Part shown: piece by piece, positions 27,240 through 36,164 of the stretch | How positions within the stretch are numbered: the first letter of the stretch is position 1 | How the letters are laid out: each line of letters starts with the position of its first letter | Assembly (NCBI RefSeq): GCF_022662335.1 | Contig: NZ_JAKNQJ010000002.1 | Location: 339,387-403,386 of the forward strand | Direction: 5' to 3' | From: Sphingomonas sp. CROZ-RG-20F-R02-07 | GTDB lineage: Bacteria > Pseudomonadota > Alphaproteobacteria > Sphingomonadales > Sphingomonadaceae | Length of the DNA: 64,000 nt | The notes under the pieces: generated by a model | What the model saw: only the letters and a program-made list of their open reading frames with translations | Database searches by the model: none | Told to the model about the DNA's origin: nothing | Made by a program: the position numbers and the translations under genes

Positions 27240-28403
27240 ACCATCGATTTCGACTTCGCGCTCGGCGAGACCGCGGACATGATCCGCGAATCCACACGCG
27301 CCTTTGCGGACAAGGCGATCGCCCCGCTCGCCGCACGGATCGACGCGGAGGACTGGTTCCCGCGCGAACTCTGGCCGGCGATGGGCGAGCTCGGCCTTCA
27401 CGGCATCACCGTGGAGGAGGAGTATGGCGGGCTCGGCCTCGGCTATCTCGAACATGTGATCGCGGTGGAAGAGGTGAGCCGCGCCAGCGCGTCGGTCGGC
27501 CTCAGCTACGGCGCGCATTCCAATCTGTGCGTGAACCAGATCCGCCGCTGGGGCTCGGCCGAGCAGAAGGCGAAATATCTGCCCAAGCTCGTGTCGGGCG
27601 AACATGTCGGCAGCCTCGCCATGTCCGAGGCGGGCGCGGGATCGGACGTGGTCAGCATGAAGCTGAAGGCGGCGAAGACCGATGACGGCTATGTGCTGAA
27701 CGGCACCAAATTCTGGATCACCAACGCGGCCTATGCCGACACGCTGGTCGTCTATGCCAAAACGGGCGAAGGCAGCCGCGGCATCACCGCCTTCCTGATC
27801 GAGAAGGATTTCGCCGGATTCTCGATCGGCCAGAAGATCGACAAGATGGGCATGCGCGGATCGCCCACCGCCGAGCTGGTGTTCGACGATTGCCATGTGC
27901 CGGCCGAAAACGTGATGGGCCCGGAAAATGGCGGCGTCGGCGTGCTGATGTCGGGGCTGGATTACGAGCGCGCGGTGCTCGCGGGGATCCAGCTCGGCAT
28001 CATGCAGGCGTGCCTCGACGTCGTGATCCCCTATGTCCGCGAACGGCGCCAGTTCGGCCAGCCGATCGGTCAGTTCCAGCTCATCCAGGCGAAGGTGGCG
28101 GACATGTATGTCGCGCTCAATTCGGCGCGCGCCTATGTCTATGCGGTGGCGCGGAGCTGCGATGCGGGCAAGACCACGCGGTTCGACGCGGCGGGCGCGA
28201 TCCTGCTGGCCAGCGAGAATGCGGTGCGCGTCAGCCTGGAGGCGATCCAGGCGCTGGGGGGCGCCGGCTATACCAAGGACTGGCCGGTCGAGCGCTATAT
28301 GCGCGACGCCAAGCTGCTCGACATCGGCGCCGGCACGAACGAGATTCGTCGGATGCTGATCGGGCGCGAGCTGATCGGCGCGGCGCCCCGGGTGGCGCAG
28401 TGA
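27237..28403 (+). CDS. ivd: Isovaleryl-CoA dehydrogenase
   Basis: 388 residues, an FAD enzyme of the acyl-CoA dehydrogenase family. It oxidises isovaleryl-CoA to 3-methylcrotonyl-CoA in leucine breakdown. FAD and substrate regions [15 protein letters not shown] and [18 protein letters not shown] are present. The catalytic base is probably E244 in [12 protein letters not shown], the placement specific to isovaleryl-CoA dehydrogenase rather than the C-terminal position of most relatives. [16 protein letters not shown] and [14 protein letters not shown] close the protein. The next two genes encode methylcrotonyl-CoA carboxylase, which consumes its product. Confidence 0.95.
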   Translation: MTIDFDFALGETADMIRESTRAFADKAIAPLAARIDAEDWFPRELWPAMGELGLHGITVEEEYGGLGLGYLEHVIAVEEVSRASASVGLSYGAHSNLCVNQIRRWGSAEQKAKYLPKLVSGEHVGSLAMSEAGAGSDVVSMKLKAAKTDDGYVLNGTKFWITNAAYADTLVVYAKTGEGSRGITAFLIEKDFAGFSIGQKIDKMGMRGSPTAELVFDDCHVPAENVMGPENGGVGVLMSGLDYERAVLAGIQLGIMQACLDVVIPYVRERRQFGQPIGQFQLIQAKVADMYVALNSARAYVYAVARSCDAGKTTRFDAAGAILLASENAVRVSLEAIQALGGAGYTKDWPVERYMRDAKLLDIGAGTNEIRRMLIGRELIGAAPRVAQ

Positions 28404-28425
28404 GCGATCGCGCCGGTCCGGATCG

Positions 28426-30024
28426 ATGAGCGCGCCCGTCCTCGCCAGCGCGGTGTCGCCCGACAGCGAAACCTTCCGCACCAACGCCGCGCACAACCGC
28501 GCGCTCGCCGAGAGCCTGCGTGCGGATGTCGCGCGCACGGCATTGGGCGGCGGTGCCGCGTCGCGCGAGCGCCACACCGCGCGCGGCAAGCTGCTGCCGC
28601 GCGACCGAGTCGAGCATCTGCTCGATCCCGGCAGCGCATTCCTCGAGATCGGGCAACTCGCGGCCAACGGCCTCTATGACGACGCGGTGCCGGGCGCGGG
28701 GCTGATCTGCGGGATCGGCCGGGTGTCGGGGCGGCCATGCATGATCCTGTGCAACGACGCCACGGTGAAGGGCGGCACCTATTTCCCGCTGACCGTGAAG
28801 AAGCATCTGCGTGCGCAGGAAATCGCGCAGGAAAACCGGCTGCCCTGCATCTATCTGGTCGACAGCGGCGGCGCGAACCTGCCGCACCAGGCCGAGGTGT
28901 TTCCCGATCGCGAGCATTTCGGCCGGATCTTCTTCAACCAGGCGCAGATGTCCGCGCTCGGCATTCCGCAGATCGCGTGCGTGATGGGATCGTGCACCGC
29001 GGGCGGCGCCTATGTGCCCGCCATGTCGGACGAGACGATCATCGTGCGCGGGCAGGGGACGATCTTCCTCGCCGGGCCGCCGCTGGTGAAGGCGGCGACG
29101 GGCGAGGTGATCTCGGCCGAGGAACTGGGCGGCGCCGATACGCATGGCCGCCGATCGGGCGTCGTCGACCATGTCGCCGAGAATGACGACCATGCGCTGA
29201 CGATCGTGCGCGACATCGTCGCCACCCTGCCGCCCGCGACGCGCGCGCCCGTCAACCTCGCGGTGCCGCGGCCCCCCCGATATGCGGCGGAGGAGCTGTA
29301 TGGCATCGTCCCCGCCGATGTGCGCGCGCCCTATGACGTGCACGAGGTGATCGCGCGGTTGGTCGACGGCAGCGAGTTCCACGAGTTCAAGGCGTTGTAC
29401 GGCGCCAGCCTCGTCTGCGGCTTCGCGCATATCTGGGGCATGCCCGTCGCCATCCTCGCCAACAACGGCGTGCTGTTCAGCGAAAGCGCGCAAAAGGGCG
29501 CGCATTTCATCGAGCTGGCCTGCCAGCGCAAGATCCCGCTGCTGTTCCTCCAGAACATCTCGGGCTTCATGGTCGGTGGCAAATATGAGGCGGAAGGCAT
29601 TGCGAAACATGGCGCAAAGCTGGTCACCGCGGTGGCGACCGCCAGCGTTCCCAAGATCACCCTACTGATCGGCGGCAGCTTCGGCGCGGGCAATTATGGC
29701 ATGTGCGGCCGGGCCTATTCGCCGCGTTTCCTGTTCACCTGGCCCAACAGCCGGATCAGCGTGATGGGCGGCGAACAGGCCGCGAGCGTGCTGGCCACCG
29801 TCCACCGCGACGCCGATCGCTGGACGCCCGAGGAGGCGGAGGCGTTCAAGGCCCCCGTCCGGCAGAAATATGAGGATGAGGGCAATCCCTGGTATGCGAC
29901 GGCGCGGCTGTGGGACGACGGCATCGTCGATCCCGCCCAGACGCGCGACGTGCTGGGGCTGGCGCTCGCGGCCACGCTGGAAGCGCCGATCGGGGAGCCG
30001 CGCTTCGGCGTGTTCCGGATGTGA
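28426..30024 (+). CDS. mccB: Methylcrotonyl-CoA carboxylase, carboxyltransferase (beta) subunit
   Basis: 532 residues. It transfers the carboxyl group from biotin to 3-methylcrotonyl-CoA. Crotonase-fold halves are visible: [20 protein letters not shown] then [17 protein letters not shown] and [16 protein letters not shown] in the N-half, and [19 protein letters not shown] with [16 protein letters not shown] and [10 protein letters not shown] in the C-half. This set matches methylcrotonyl- rather than propionyl-CoA carboxylase. ATG 28426 is 22 bases after ivd. The biotin-bearing partner begins 148 bases downstream. Confidence 0.95.
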   Translation: MSAPVLASAVSPDSETFRTNAAHNRALAESLRADVARTALGGGAASRERHTARGKLLPRDRVEHLLDPGSAFLEIGQLAANGLYDDAVPGAGLICGIGRVSGRPCMILCNDATVKGGTYFPLTVKKHLRAQEIAQENRLPCIYLVDSGGANLPHQAEVFPDREHFGRIFFNQAQMSALGIPQIACVMGSCTAGGAYVPAMSDETIIVRGQGTIFLAGPPLVKAATGEVISAEELGGADTHGRRSGVVDHVAENDDHALTIVRDIVATLPPATRAPVNLAVPRPPRYAAEELYGIVPADVRAPYDVHEVIARLVDGSEFHEFKALYGASLVCGFAHIWGMPVAILANNGVLFSESAQKGAHFIELACQRKIPLLFLQNISGFMVGGKYEAEGIAKHGAKLVTAVATASVPKITLLIGGSFGAGNYGMCGRAYSPRFLFTWPNSRISVMGGEQAASVLATVHRDADRWTPEEAEAFKAPVRQKYEDEGNPWYATARLWDDGIVDPAQTRDVLGLALAATLEAPIGEPRFGVFRM

Positions 30025-30172
30025 CGTGTGTCCTACACGCCCCGTTTCGGCATAGCCTCGCGTCCATGATCGAGCGTCTGCGCCTCTTCGTACCCTCCGC
30101 TGCGACGGGCGAGACGCGCGAAGTGGAAAGACCCATGGTACATCTCCACTTCCTCCACTTCGCAGGGCCAAC

Positions 30173-32092
30173 ATGCTGAAATCGCTGCTGATCGCGAATC
30201 GCGGTGAAATCGCCTGCCGGATCATCCGCACCGCGCGGGCGATGGGGATCCGGACGGTCGCGGTCCATTCGGACGCTGATGCGGACGCGCTCCATGTGAA
30301 GCTGGCGGACGAGGCGGTGGCGATCGGCCCGAGCCCGGCGCGCGAAAGCTATCTGGTCGGCGAACGGATCATCGCCGCCGCTTTGGAGACGGGCGCGGAG
30401 GCGATCCATCCCGGCTATGGTTTCCTGAGCGAGAATGCCGGTTTTGCCGATGCGGTGATCGCGGCCGGGCTGATCTGGGTCGGCGCGCCGCCCGCCGCGA
30501 TCCGCGCGATGGGGCTGAAGGACGCGGCCAAGGCGCTGATGATCGCGGCGGACGTGCCGGTGACGCCGGGTTATCTGGGGGAGGACCAGTCCCCCGATCG
30601 GCTGCGCGCGGAGGCGGATGCAATCGGCTATCCCGTGCTGGTGAAGGCGGTAGCGGGCGGCGGCGGCAAGGGCATGCGGCGCGTCGACGCCGCGGCCGAT
30701 TTCGCCGAACTTCTGGCCTCGTGCCGGCGCGAGGCGGCGGCGTCGTTCGGCGACGATCGCGTGCTGATCGAGAAATACATCCTCTCGCCGCGCCATATCG
30801 AGGTGCAGGTCTTCGGCGACACGCAGGGCGAGGTCGTCCATCTGTTCGAACGCGACTGTTCGCTGCAGCGCCGCCACCAGAAGGTGATCGAGGAAGCGCC
30901 TGCGCCCGGCATGGATGCGGCCACCCGCGCGGCGATCTGCGCGGCCGCGGTGAAGGCAGCGCGCGCGGTCGATTATGTCGGCGCGGGCACGATCGAGTTC
31001 ATCGCCGATGCAAGCGAGGGTCTTCGCGCCGATCGCATCTGGTTCATGGAGATGAACACCCGGCTCCAGGTGGAACATCCCGTCACCGAGGAGATCACCG
31101 GCGTCGATCTGGTCGAATGGCAGTTGCGCGTCGCGAGCGGCGAGCCGCTGCCCCGGCGGCAGGACGAACTCGCCATTCGCGGCTGGGCGATGGAGGCGCG
31201 GCTCTATGCGGAAAATCCGCTGGCCGATTTCCTGCCGAGTACCGGCGTGTTGGGCGAATTCTTCCTGGACGATGATCTCGCCCGGATCGAGACCGGCGTG
31301 GGCCGGGGCTCGGCGGTGTCGCCCTTCTACGATCCGATGATCGCCAAGCTGGTGGTGCACGGCGTGACGCGGGACGAGGCGCGCGAGAAGCTGGCGCTCG
31401 CCTGCGACACCGTGCTGACCTGGCCGGTGCGCAACAATGCCGGCTTCCTCGCCGCGCTGCTGCGCCACCCCGATTTCGCCGCCGCGTCGATCGATACGGG
31501 TTTCATCGCGCGCGAAGGCGAGGCGCTGACCGCGGGCGCGGCGATCGGTGCGGCACTGCTCGACACCGCGGCGGTCGAGATCGTGCGCGCCGGTGGCGGC
31601 ACGCGCCATGCGGCCGATCCGGCCAGCGACGACGCGTCGGGCGAAATCTGGCGCGACCTGCTCGGCCTTCGCCTCAACGCCCCCCGGCGCGAGCGCGTCG
31701 CGATGCTGGCCGATGGCATGCGCCGCGAGGGATGCGTCGGGGCGCGGGTGCCGGACGAGGGATCGCTGCTGCGCGAGACGGCGGACGGCGTCCTCATCGT
31801 CGATCGCGGCTGGGCGCATCTCTTCCAGCCGTTCCGCGCGAGCGGCACCGCCGGCGGCGCGGCGGCGGACGGGGCGATCGTCTCGCCCATGCCCGGCCGG
31901 ATCATCGCGGTCGGCGTGCATGAGGGCGAGGCGGTGGCCAAGGGACGGACGCTGCTGACGCTCGAGGCGATGAAGATGGAACACAGTCTCGTCGCGCCGT
32001 TCGACGGGATCGTTTCCCGCCTTTCCGCGGTTGTCGGCGGTCAGGTCGCCGAAGGCGTCGTGCTCGCTACCATCGAGAAGGAAACGTCATGA
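30173..32092 (+). CDS. mccA: Methylcrotonyl-CoA carboxylase, biotin carboxylase/carrier (alpha) subunit
   Basis: 639 residues. Order of domains: biotin carboxylase N-domain (LIANRGEIACRIIRTA), ATP-grasp (AVAGGGGKGMRRV, FIEKY-like LIEKYILSPRHIEVQVFGD, MNTRLQVEHPVTEEITG), the BT bridging region, and a C-terminal biotinyl domain with EAMKMEH, the biotin lysine being about residue 601. It carboxylates biotin with ATP and bicarbonate for the mccB subunit. Genes for the later leucine steps (methylglutaconyl-CoA hydratase, HMG-CoA lyase) are not in the window. The stop overlaps the molbindin start (ATGA). Confidence 0.96.
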   Translation: MLKSLLIANRGEIACRIIRTARAMGIRTVAVHSDADADALHVKLADEAVAIGPSPARESYLVGERIIAAALETGAEAIHPGYGFLSENAGFADAVIAAGLIWVGAPPAAIRAMGLKDAAKALMIAADVPVTPGYLGEDQSPDRLRAEADAIGYPVLVKAVAGGGGKGMRRVDAAADFAELLASCRREAAASFGDDRVLIEKYILSPRHIEVQVFGDTQGEVVHLFERDCSLQRRHQKVIEEAPAPGMDAATRAAICAAAVKAARAVDYVGAGTIEFIADASEGLRADRIWFMEMNTRLQVEHPVTEEITGVDLVEWQLRVASGEPLPRRQDELAIRGWAMEARLYAENPLADFLPSTGVLGEFFLDDDLARIETGVGRGSAVSPFYDPMIAKLVVHGVTRDEAREKLALACDTVLTWPVRNNAGFLAALLRHPDFAAASIDTGFIAREGEALTAGAAIGAALLDTAAVEIVRAGGGTRHAADPASDDASGEIWRDLLGLRLNAPRRERVAMLADGMRREGCVGARVPDEGSLLRETADGVLIVDRGWAHLFQPFRASGTAGGAAADGAIVSPMPGRIIAVGVHEGEAVAKGRTLLTLEAMKMEHSLVAPFDGIVSRLSAVVGGQVAEGVVLATIEKETS

Positions 32093-32295
32093 AGATCAGC
32101 GCCCGCAACCAGATCGCCGGCACCGTCACCGCGATCACGCCCGGTGCCGTGAACGGCACGGTGAAGGTGGATATCGGCGGCGGCACTATCGTCACCGCCA
32201 GCATCACCGAAGAGGCGATCGAGGAACTGGGGCTGGCAAAGGGCGACACGGTGACGGTGATCGTGAAGGCCAGCGACGTGCTGATCGGCAAGTGA
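32089..32295 (+). CDS. Molbindin-like TOBE-domain protein
   Basis: 68 residues forming one TOBE/Mop domain: it begins MKISARNQIAGTVTAITPG and ends VTVIVKASDVLIGK, the family hallmarks. Such proteins assemble into hexamers that store or buffer molybdate or tungstate. It overlaps the mccA stop by 4 bases, an unexpected place, since no molybdate transporter or molybdoenzyme gene is nearby. The overlap implies co-translation with leucine-catabolic genes; the reason is unknown. Confidence 0.92.
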   Translation: MKISARNQIAGTVTAITPGAVNGTVKVDIGGGTIVTASITEEAIEELGLAKGDTVTVIVKASDVLIGK

Positions 32296-32378
32296 GCCGC
32301 GCCGGCCCGCCACGCGCCGGCTGACGGTCGGTCGGTCGGGCGCGCATCGGGTCTTCGCACGCCGGCATTTACTGCCTA

Positions 32379-32404
32379 TGGCCATGGTTAACGGCCATGG
32401 GCCA
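32379..32404 (+). promoter_or_regulatory. Palindrome just upstream of the APC permease ribosome-binding site
   Basis: TGGCCATGG (32379-32387) faces CCATGGGCCA (32395-32404), giving a 9-bp stem with one bulged base. It directly abuts the GGGGG Shine-Dalgarno of the permease, so it could be an operator or an RNA hairpin. No known regulator site matches it. Confidence 0.4.
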
Positions 32405-32414
32405 CGGGGGAAAG

Positions 32415-33812
32415 ATGCCGGATATCAAGAGCGTGCCGCACGCCACCCCGCTGACGCGTTCGCTCGGGTTGCTCGGCGTGCTGTTCCTGACGCTGTCGGT
32501 GGCGACGCCCGCTTCTTCGGTGTTCGTCATCGTGCCGGGGATGCTGCACGCCGCGGGCAGCGGCACGATCTGGGCGCTGGTGCTCGCCGGCATCGTCTGC
32601 GTGGCCACCGCCTTCGTCTATGCCGAGCTCGCCTCGGTCTGGCCGATCGCTGGCGGCGAATATGTGATGGTGGCGCGCACGCTGGGGCCCCTGGCGGGGT
32701 TCGTGATGCTCGGCATCAACGTGTTCAACAACCTGCTCTTTCCGCCCGTCCTGGGGCTGGGGGTGAGCGCGGTGCTCTCGACCGTGATCCCGGGATTGCC
32801 GCAAGTGCCCGTGGCGGTGGCGGTCGTCGCGCTGTCGACGCTGATCGGGCTGCTCAACATCCGCGTCAACGCGGTGCTGACAGGCGTCTTCCTCGCCATC
32901 GAGATGCTCGCGCTCGTGGTGGTGGCGGTGCTCGGCTTCGCGCATGCCACCCAGCCGATCGGCGCGCTGGTGCTTCATCCGGTGATGCCGCTGGGGGCGA
33001 CGCTGCATCCGGCTTCACCGGCGGCGATCGGGCTGGCCACCTCGGTCGCGATCTTCGCGCTGAACGGATACGGCGCCGCGGTGTATTTCGGCGAGGAGCT
33101 GCACGAGGCGGGGCGGCAGATCGGACGGGCGGTGCTCGTCGCCCTCGTCGCCACGTTGGTGCTGGAGATCGTGCCGATCGTGGCGCTGCTAATGGGATCG
33201 CGCGACCTTCACGCGGCGTTCGTGGACGACGATCCGTTCGGCACGCTGGTGCTGGCGCGGGGCGGCCCCTTGCTGTCGGGATGGATCGCGGTGGGCGTGG
33301 TGATCGCGATCCTCAACGCCGCGATCGCATGTATCCTGTCGTGCGCGCGTTTCTTCTACAGCACCGGGCGCGACGGCGCGTGGGGGCGGCCGGTCGATCG
33401 CTGGATGCAGGCGATCCACCCGCGCTTCGACTCGCCATGGCTCGCCACGCTGTTCACCGGCGCGGTCGGGATCGCGGCGTGCTTCGCCCCGCTGACGCTG
33501 TTGCTGGTGTTGAGCGGCGCGGGGTTGATCGCGATCTATGCCGGGATTGCGGTGGCGGCGATGGTCGGGCGGCGGACGGGCGCGACCGCGCACGCGCCGT
33601 TCCGGATGCCGCTTTATCCGGCCGCGCCGGTGCTGACGCTGGTCGCGCTGGCCTATGTCGTGTATACCAATTGGCTCGATCTCGACGAGGGGCGCCCCAG
33701 CCTGATCGCCACGGCGGCGCAGATCGTCGGCGCCGCGCTTTATTACGGGCTGGTGCTGCGTCGCCGCGGCGCTTGGGTGGTGCGCGACCCGGCGGAGCCC
33801 GCGACGGGTTGA
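32415..33812 (+). CDS. APC-family amino acid permease
   Basis: 465 residues with about twelve hydrophobic helices. The first helix region (LLGVLFLTLSVATPASSVFVI) and the glycine-rich helix break, FAYAELAS-like FVYAELASVWPIAGGEYV, fit the amino acid-polyamine-organocation superfamily, inner-membrane symporters or exchangers. I took ATG 32415 (MPDIKSV), four bases after GGGGGA, over ATG 32397. Substrate unknown; the neighbouring leucine genes make a branched-chain amino acid possible, but there is no direct evidence. Confidence 0.9.
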   Translation: MPDIKSVPHATPLTRSLGLLGVLFLTLSVATPASSVFVIVPGMLHAAGSGTIWALVLAGIVCVATAFVYAELASVWPIAGGEYVMVARTLGPLAGFVMLGINVFNNLLFPPVLGLGVSAVLSTVIPGLPQVPVAVAVVALSTLIGLLNIRVNAVLTGVFLAIEMLALVVVAVLGFAHATQPIGALVLHPVMPLGATLHPASPAAIGLATSVAIFALNGYGAAVYFGEELHEAGRQIGRAVLVALVATLVLEIVPIVALLMGSRDLHAAFVDDDPFGTLVLARGGPLLSGWIAVGVVIAILNAAIACILSCARFFYSTGRDGAWGRPVDRWMQAIHPRFDSPWLATLFTGAVGIAACFAPLTLLLVLSGAGLIAIYAGIAVAAMVGRRTGATAHAPFRMPLYPAAPVLTLVALAYVVYTNWLDLDEGRPSLIATAAQIVGAALYYGLVLRRRGAWVVRDPAEPATG

Positions 33813-33877
33813 AAATTGGGCGCGCTTGCGCCATCGGCAGGGTCCGCGTCCGATCCTGGTCGCTCAGAGGAACATGC

Positions 33878-34228
33878 ATGTCGTCGTACAAGGCCCCGAC
33901 TTTCAGCGAACGCGCCGCGAATGCCGCTGCCGCCAAGCAACGGGCGCTGGACAAGCTGAAGGCCAAGCCGCCGATCGACCCGGCGGTGGCCGCCGAACGC
34001 GCCGCCGCCGCCGAGCGTCGCGCCGAGCGCGAGGCCGAACAGTCCGCCCGTCGTGCCGCCCGGATCCAGGCCGAACAGGATGCCAAGGCCGAAGCCGCGC
34101 GCAAGGCGCAGGAAGAGGCCGATGCCGCCGAGGCCGCGCGCAAGGCCAGCGCCAAGCCCGAACTGACCGACGCCGAGAAGAAGGCCCTCCGCGACGCCCG
34201 CTACGCCGCGCGCAAGGCGCGCCGCTGA
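33878..34228 (+). CDS. DUF6481 family Ala/Lys-rich protein
   Basis: 116 residues, start ATG 33878 with GAGGAA upstream. It begins MSSYKAPTFSERAANAAAAK and then becomes a long charged helix rich in Ala, Glu, Arg and Lys (AAERRAEREAEQSARRAAR), ending in basic ARKARR. This matches DUF6481 as I recall it, common in sphingomonads, function unknown; the composition suggests a coiled coil or nucleic-acid binding. Followed by a hairpin terminator, so it is probably a single-gene unit. Confidence 0.8.
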   Translation: MSSYKAPTFSERAANAAAAKQRALDKLKAKPPIDPAVAAERAAAAERRAEREAEQSARRAARIQAEQDAKAEAARKAQEEADAAEAARKASAKPELTDAEKKALRDARYAARKARR

Positions 34229-34234
34229 ACGATC

Positions 34235-34258
34235 TTCGCCGCCCTTCGGAGCGGCGAA
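34235..34258 (+). terminator. Hairpin terminator after the DUF6481 gene
   Basis: Perfect 8-bp stem TTCGCCGC/GCGGCGAA (34235-34242 with 34251-34258), loop CCTTCGGA, 7 bases past the stop codon; a moderately T-rich stretch (TTCGGTTCATTTTG) follows. Confidence 0.7.
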
Positions 34259-34316
34259 TTCGGTTCATTTTGCCAGCAACATTGCTTGGTACGCCCGATC
34301 GCCTATGTTCGGCTGC

Positions 34317-34793
34317 ATGACGCCGCCGATCGAGCATTTGACCGAGCCGCAGCGTGCCTGCCTCCGCCTCGTAGCCAGCCATCACAATTCGAAGGAGATC
34401 GCCGGGTTGCTCGGCGTGTCGCCGTCGGCCGTCGACAAGCGGATCGAGCGCGCGGTGCAGATGCTCGACGCGCGCTCGCGCTTCGCCGCGGCACGGATGC
34501 TGGTCGAGCATGAAGGCGGTACGACGTCCGATCGCCTGCCATGGGAGCCGATCGACGTTCCCAACACGGCCGATGTCGCGCCAATCCCGCTGTCGAACGA
34601 GCCGTGGTGGCTCGCTCGACGGCTGCTGGGCTTGTCACCCGGCGGTCGCCAAGGCGGGAGGATGCGCAACCACCTCACCAAGCTTCAGCGGCTTGGCATG
34701 ATGGTCGCGCTCACCCTGTTCGTGGCGGTATCGTCGATGGTCGTGCTGAACATGGCGCTCACCCTGTCCAGCCTGATCGCGCATTATCGTTAG
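34317..34793 (+). CDS. LuxR-type HTH regulator with a C-terminal membrane helix
   Basis: 158 residues. The N-terminal 60 residues are a GerE/LuxR helix-turn-helix: LTEPQRACLRLVASHHNSKE, then IAGLLGVSPSAVDKRIERA. There is no receiver or autoinducer domain. A proline-rich linker (residues 70-100) leads to one C-terminal hydrophobic segment, LGMMVALTLFVAVSSMVVLN, that should anchor the protein in the inner membrane with the DNA-binding domain in the cytoplasm. I chose ATG 34317 (MTPPIEHL) although 34305 is also possible. It is followed by three small genes on the same strand. Confidence 0.82.
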   Translation: MTPPIEHLTEPQRACLRLVASHHNSKEIAGLLGVSPSAVDKRIERAVQMLDARSRFAAARMLVEHEGGTTSDRLPWEPIDVPNTADVAPIPLSNEPWWLARRLLGLSPGGRQGGRMRNHLTKLQRLGMMVALTLFVAVSSMVVLNMALTLSSLIAHYR

Positions 34794-34852
34794 CGAACGT
34801 CCCCGCCGCTCTGCGAACGACACGCGGCTTGCCGCGACGGGGGGAATGATCG

Positions 34853-35206
34853 ATGTTGAAGGAACGACGCCAGGCTGCCGATCTCGTGACGGCCGATTTC
34901 CTGAAGGCCGAACGGGCGGCCGACGAAGCCGCCACCTGTGCGGCGGATTGCGTGGCGACGATGCTGCGCCAGCGCGCCGATGCACGCCTGCCGGTGGCCA
35001 CCGGGCTCGACGCGATCCAATTGGTGTCCGAGGCGACCGCCGATCTGGTGCGTGCCCGCCACCGGCTGGTGGAAGCGCACCGGGCGCTGGTGACGGTCCG
35101 GTCCGATATCGGCCTTGGCGCGTTCTATGCCTATGGCGATCAGGGGGACTGCCCACCGGCAGAAGGGCGTGGCGCTCAACCGGTCACGTTGGCCGCGGTG
35201 GCCTGA
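34853..35206 (+). CDS. Hypothetical helical protein
   Basis: 117 residues, no family recognised. ATG 34853 lies 8 bases after a GGGGG site. It is predicted mostly helical (VTADFLKAERAADEAATCAA, ATADLVRARHRLVEAHRALV) with three cysteines and a loose C-terminal tail. No signal peptide or membrane segment. It stands between the membrane-anchored LuxR regulator and a four-helix membrane protein, with short gaps on both sides, so the three may form an operon. Real coding is supported by spacing and ribosome-binding site rather than by homology. Confidence 0.65.
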   Translation: MLKERRQAADLVTADFLKAERAADEAATCAADCVATMLRQRADARLPVATGLDAIQLVSEATADLVRARHRLVEAHRALVTVRSDIGLGAFYAYGDQGDCPPAEGRGAQPVTLAAVA

Positions 35207-35226
35207 CAATATCGGAGCACGATCGC

Positions 35227-35682
35227 ATGGACAGCAGGGTTCTGGCCTTCAACGCCTTTGCGATCGGCGCTTCGGCCTATGCCTTCGCCAAGGGAGGGGC
35301 ACCGGAGCGAATTGCGGGGGCATCGTTGCTGGCAGCATCGATGCTCACCCGCCTCGTTCGTGACAGCGGGCCGACGGGGTATGTTCACCCGCAGCTCGGC
35401 GTTCTCGCCGTGGACATGACGCTCCTGTCGGTGCTCGTCGTGCTGGCGCTGTATGCCGATCGGTTCTGGCCGTTTTGGATAGTGGCGCTTCACGCGCTGG
35501 GCACCACGGCTCATGTCGTGAAGGCCATCGATCCGTCGGTCTTGCGCCTCGCTTACGCGATTCTGGTTCAGGCCTGGGCCTATCCGATTACCGTCATCCT
35601 GATCGTCGCCACGGTGCGACATCGGCGGCGGCTTCTGCAGAATGGCCGCGATCCGGACTGGAGCATCCAGCCGGGCGCCTGA
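35227..35682 (+). CDS. Hypothetical four-helix membrane protein
   Basis: 151 residues starting MDSRVLAFNAFAIGASAYAF. Four hydrophobic stretches are visible: roughly residues 7-25 and 50-75 (LGVLAVDMTLLSVLVVLALYA), 83-100 (WPFWIVALHALGTTAHVV) and 110-130 (AYAILVQAWAYPITVILIVA), ending with a basic HRRRLLQ tail that should face the cytoplasm. No family named. Starts 20 bases after the preceding hypothetical gene and is followed 23 bases later by a winged-helix gene. Confidence 0.72.
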   Translation: MDSRVLAFNAFAIGASAYAFAKGGAPERIAGASLLAASMLTRLVRDSGPTGYVHPQLGVLAVDMTLLSVLVVLALYADRFWPFWIVALHALGTTAHVVKAIDPSVLRLAYAILVQAWAYPITVILIVATVRHRRRLLQNGRDPDWSIQPGA

Positions 35683-35705
35683 GCCGCGTTCATCGGAACA
35701 TCACC

Positions 35706-36164
35706 GTGACCACATTGTCCATATCATCCTACGTCATGGCGCCCGCGCCACGGCGCCCGACGCCTTCGGCCGCGCCGCGTCGGTCCGTCTCCGACGGCAT
35801 CATCGACGTCGCGCAGCGGGCCTATGCGCTGAACGAGCGGCGCACCGCCCTGATGGGCGAGGGGCTGTTCGGCGACCCCGCCTGGAACATCATGCTCGAC
35901 CTGTTCCTTTCGGAATGTGAAGGGCGACCGCTCTGCGTCACCTCGGTGTGCGTGGGGGCGCGCGCGTCCTCGGCGACGGCACTGCGCTACATCGCGCTGC
36001 TGCGCGCCCGGGGACTGCTGGACCGTATCGCCGATACGGTCGACAAGCGTCGCACCTATGTGCGGCTGACCGATCGCGGCTGGAATGCCATGGTCGACCT
36101 TCTCGACGGCGAACGCGGTGCCGAGGCGGAGCGTTCAGGCCGCCGCGGCCGCGCGGCTCGCTAG
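35706..36164 (+). CDS. MarR-like winged-helix protein
   Basis: 152 residues. A flexible Pro/Ser-rich N-terminus (about 30 residues) precedes a winged-helix: MLDLFLSECEGRPLCVTSVC, then ASSATALRYIALLRARGLL, then the wing DKRRTYVRLTDRGW. The layout recalls MarR regulators. GTG 35706 is the likely start; ATG 35736 lacks a ribosome-binding site. Its last 30 bases overlap the 3' end of the convergent nucleotidyltransferase gene. It may act with the upstream LuxR-type regulator, but this is only context. Confidence 0.75.
   Translation: MTTLSISSYVMAPAPRRPTPSAAPRRSVSDGIIDVAQRAYALNERRTALMGEGLFGDPAWNIMLDLFLSECEGRPLCVTSVCVGARASSATALRYIALLRARGLLDRIADTVDKRRTYVRLTDRGWNAMVDLLDGERGAEAERSGRRGRAAR

Noticed and set aside
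30066..30179. 37-codon frame between mccB and mccA
   Set aside because: No clear ribosome-binding site or homology and it runs into the mccA start; could be a leader but there is no support.
34846..35220. Alternative frame over the hypothetical helical gene that joins the membrane protein frame
   Set aside because: It is Arg/Gly-rich without a ribosome-binding site; the membrane protein has its own ATG at 35227.
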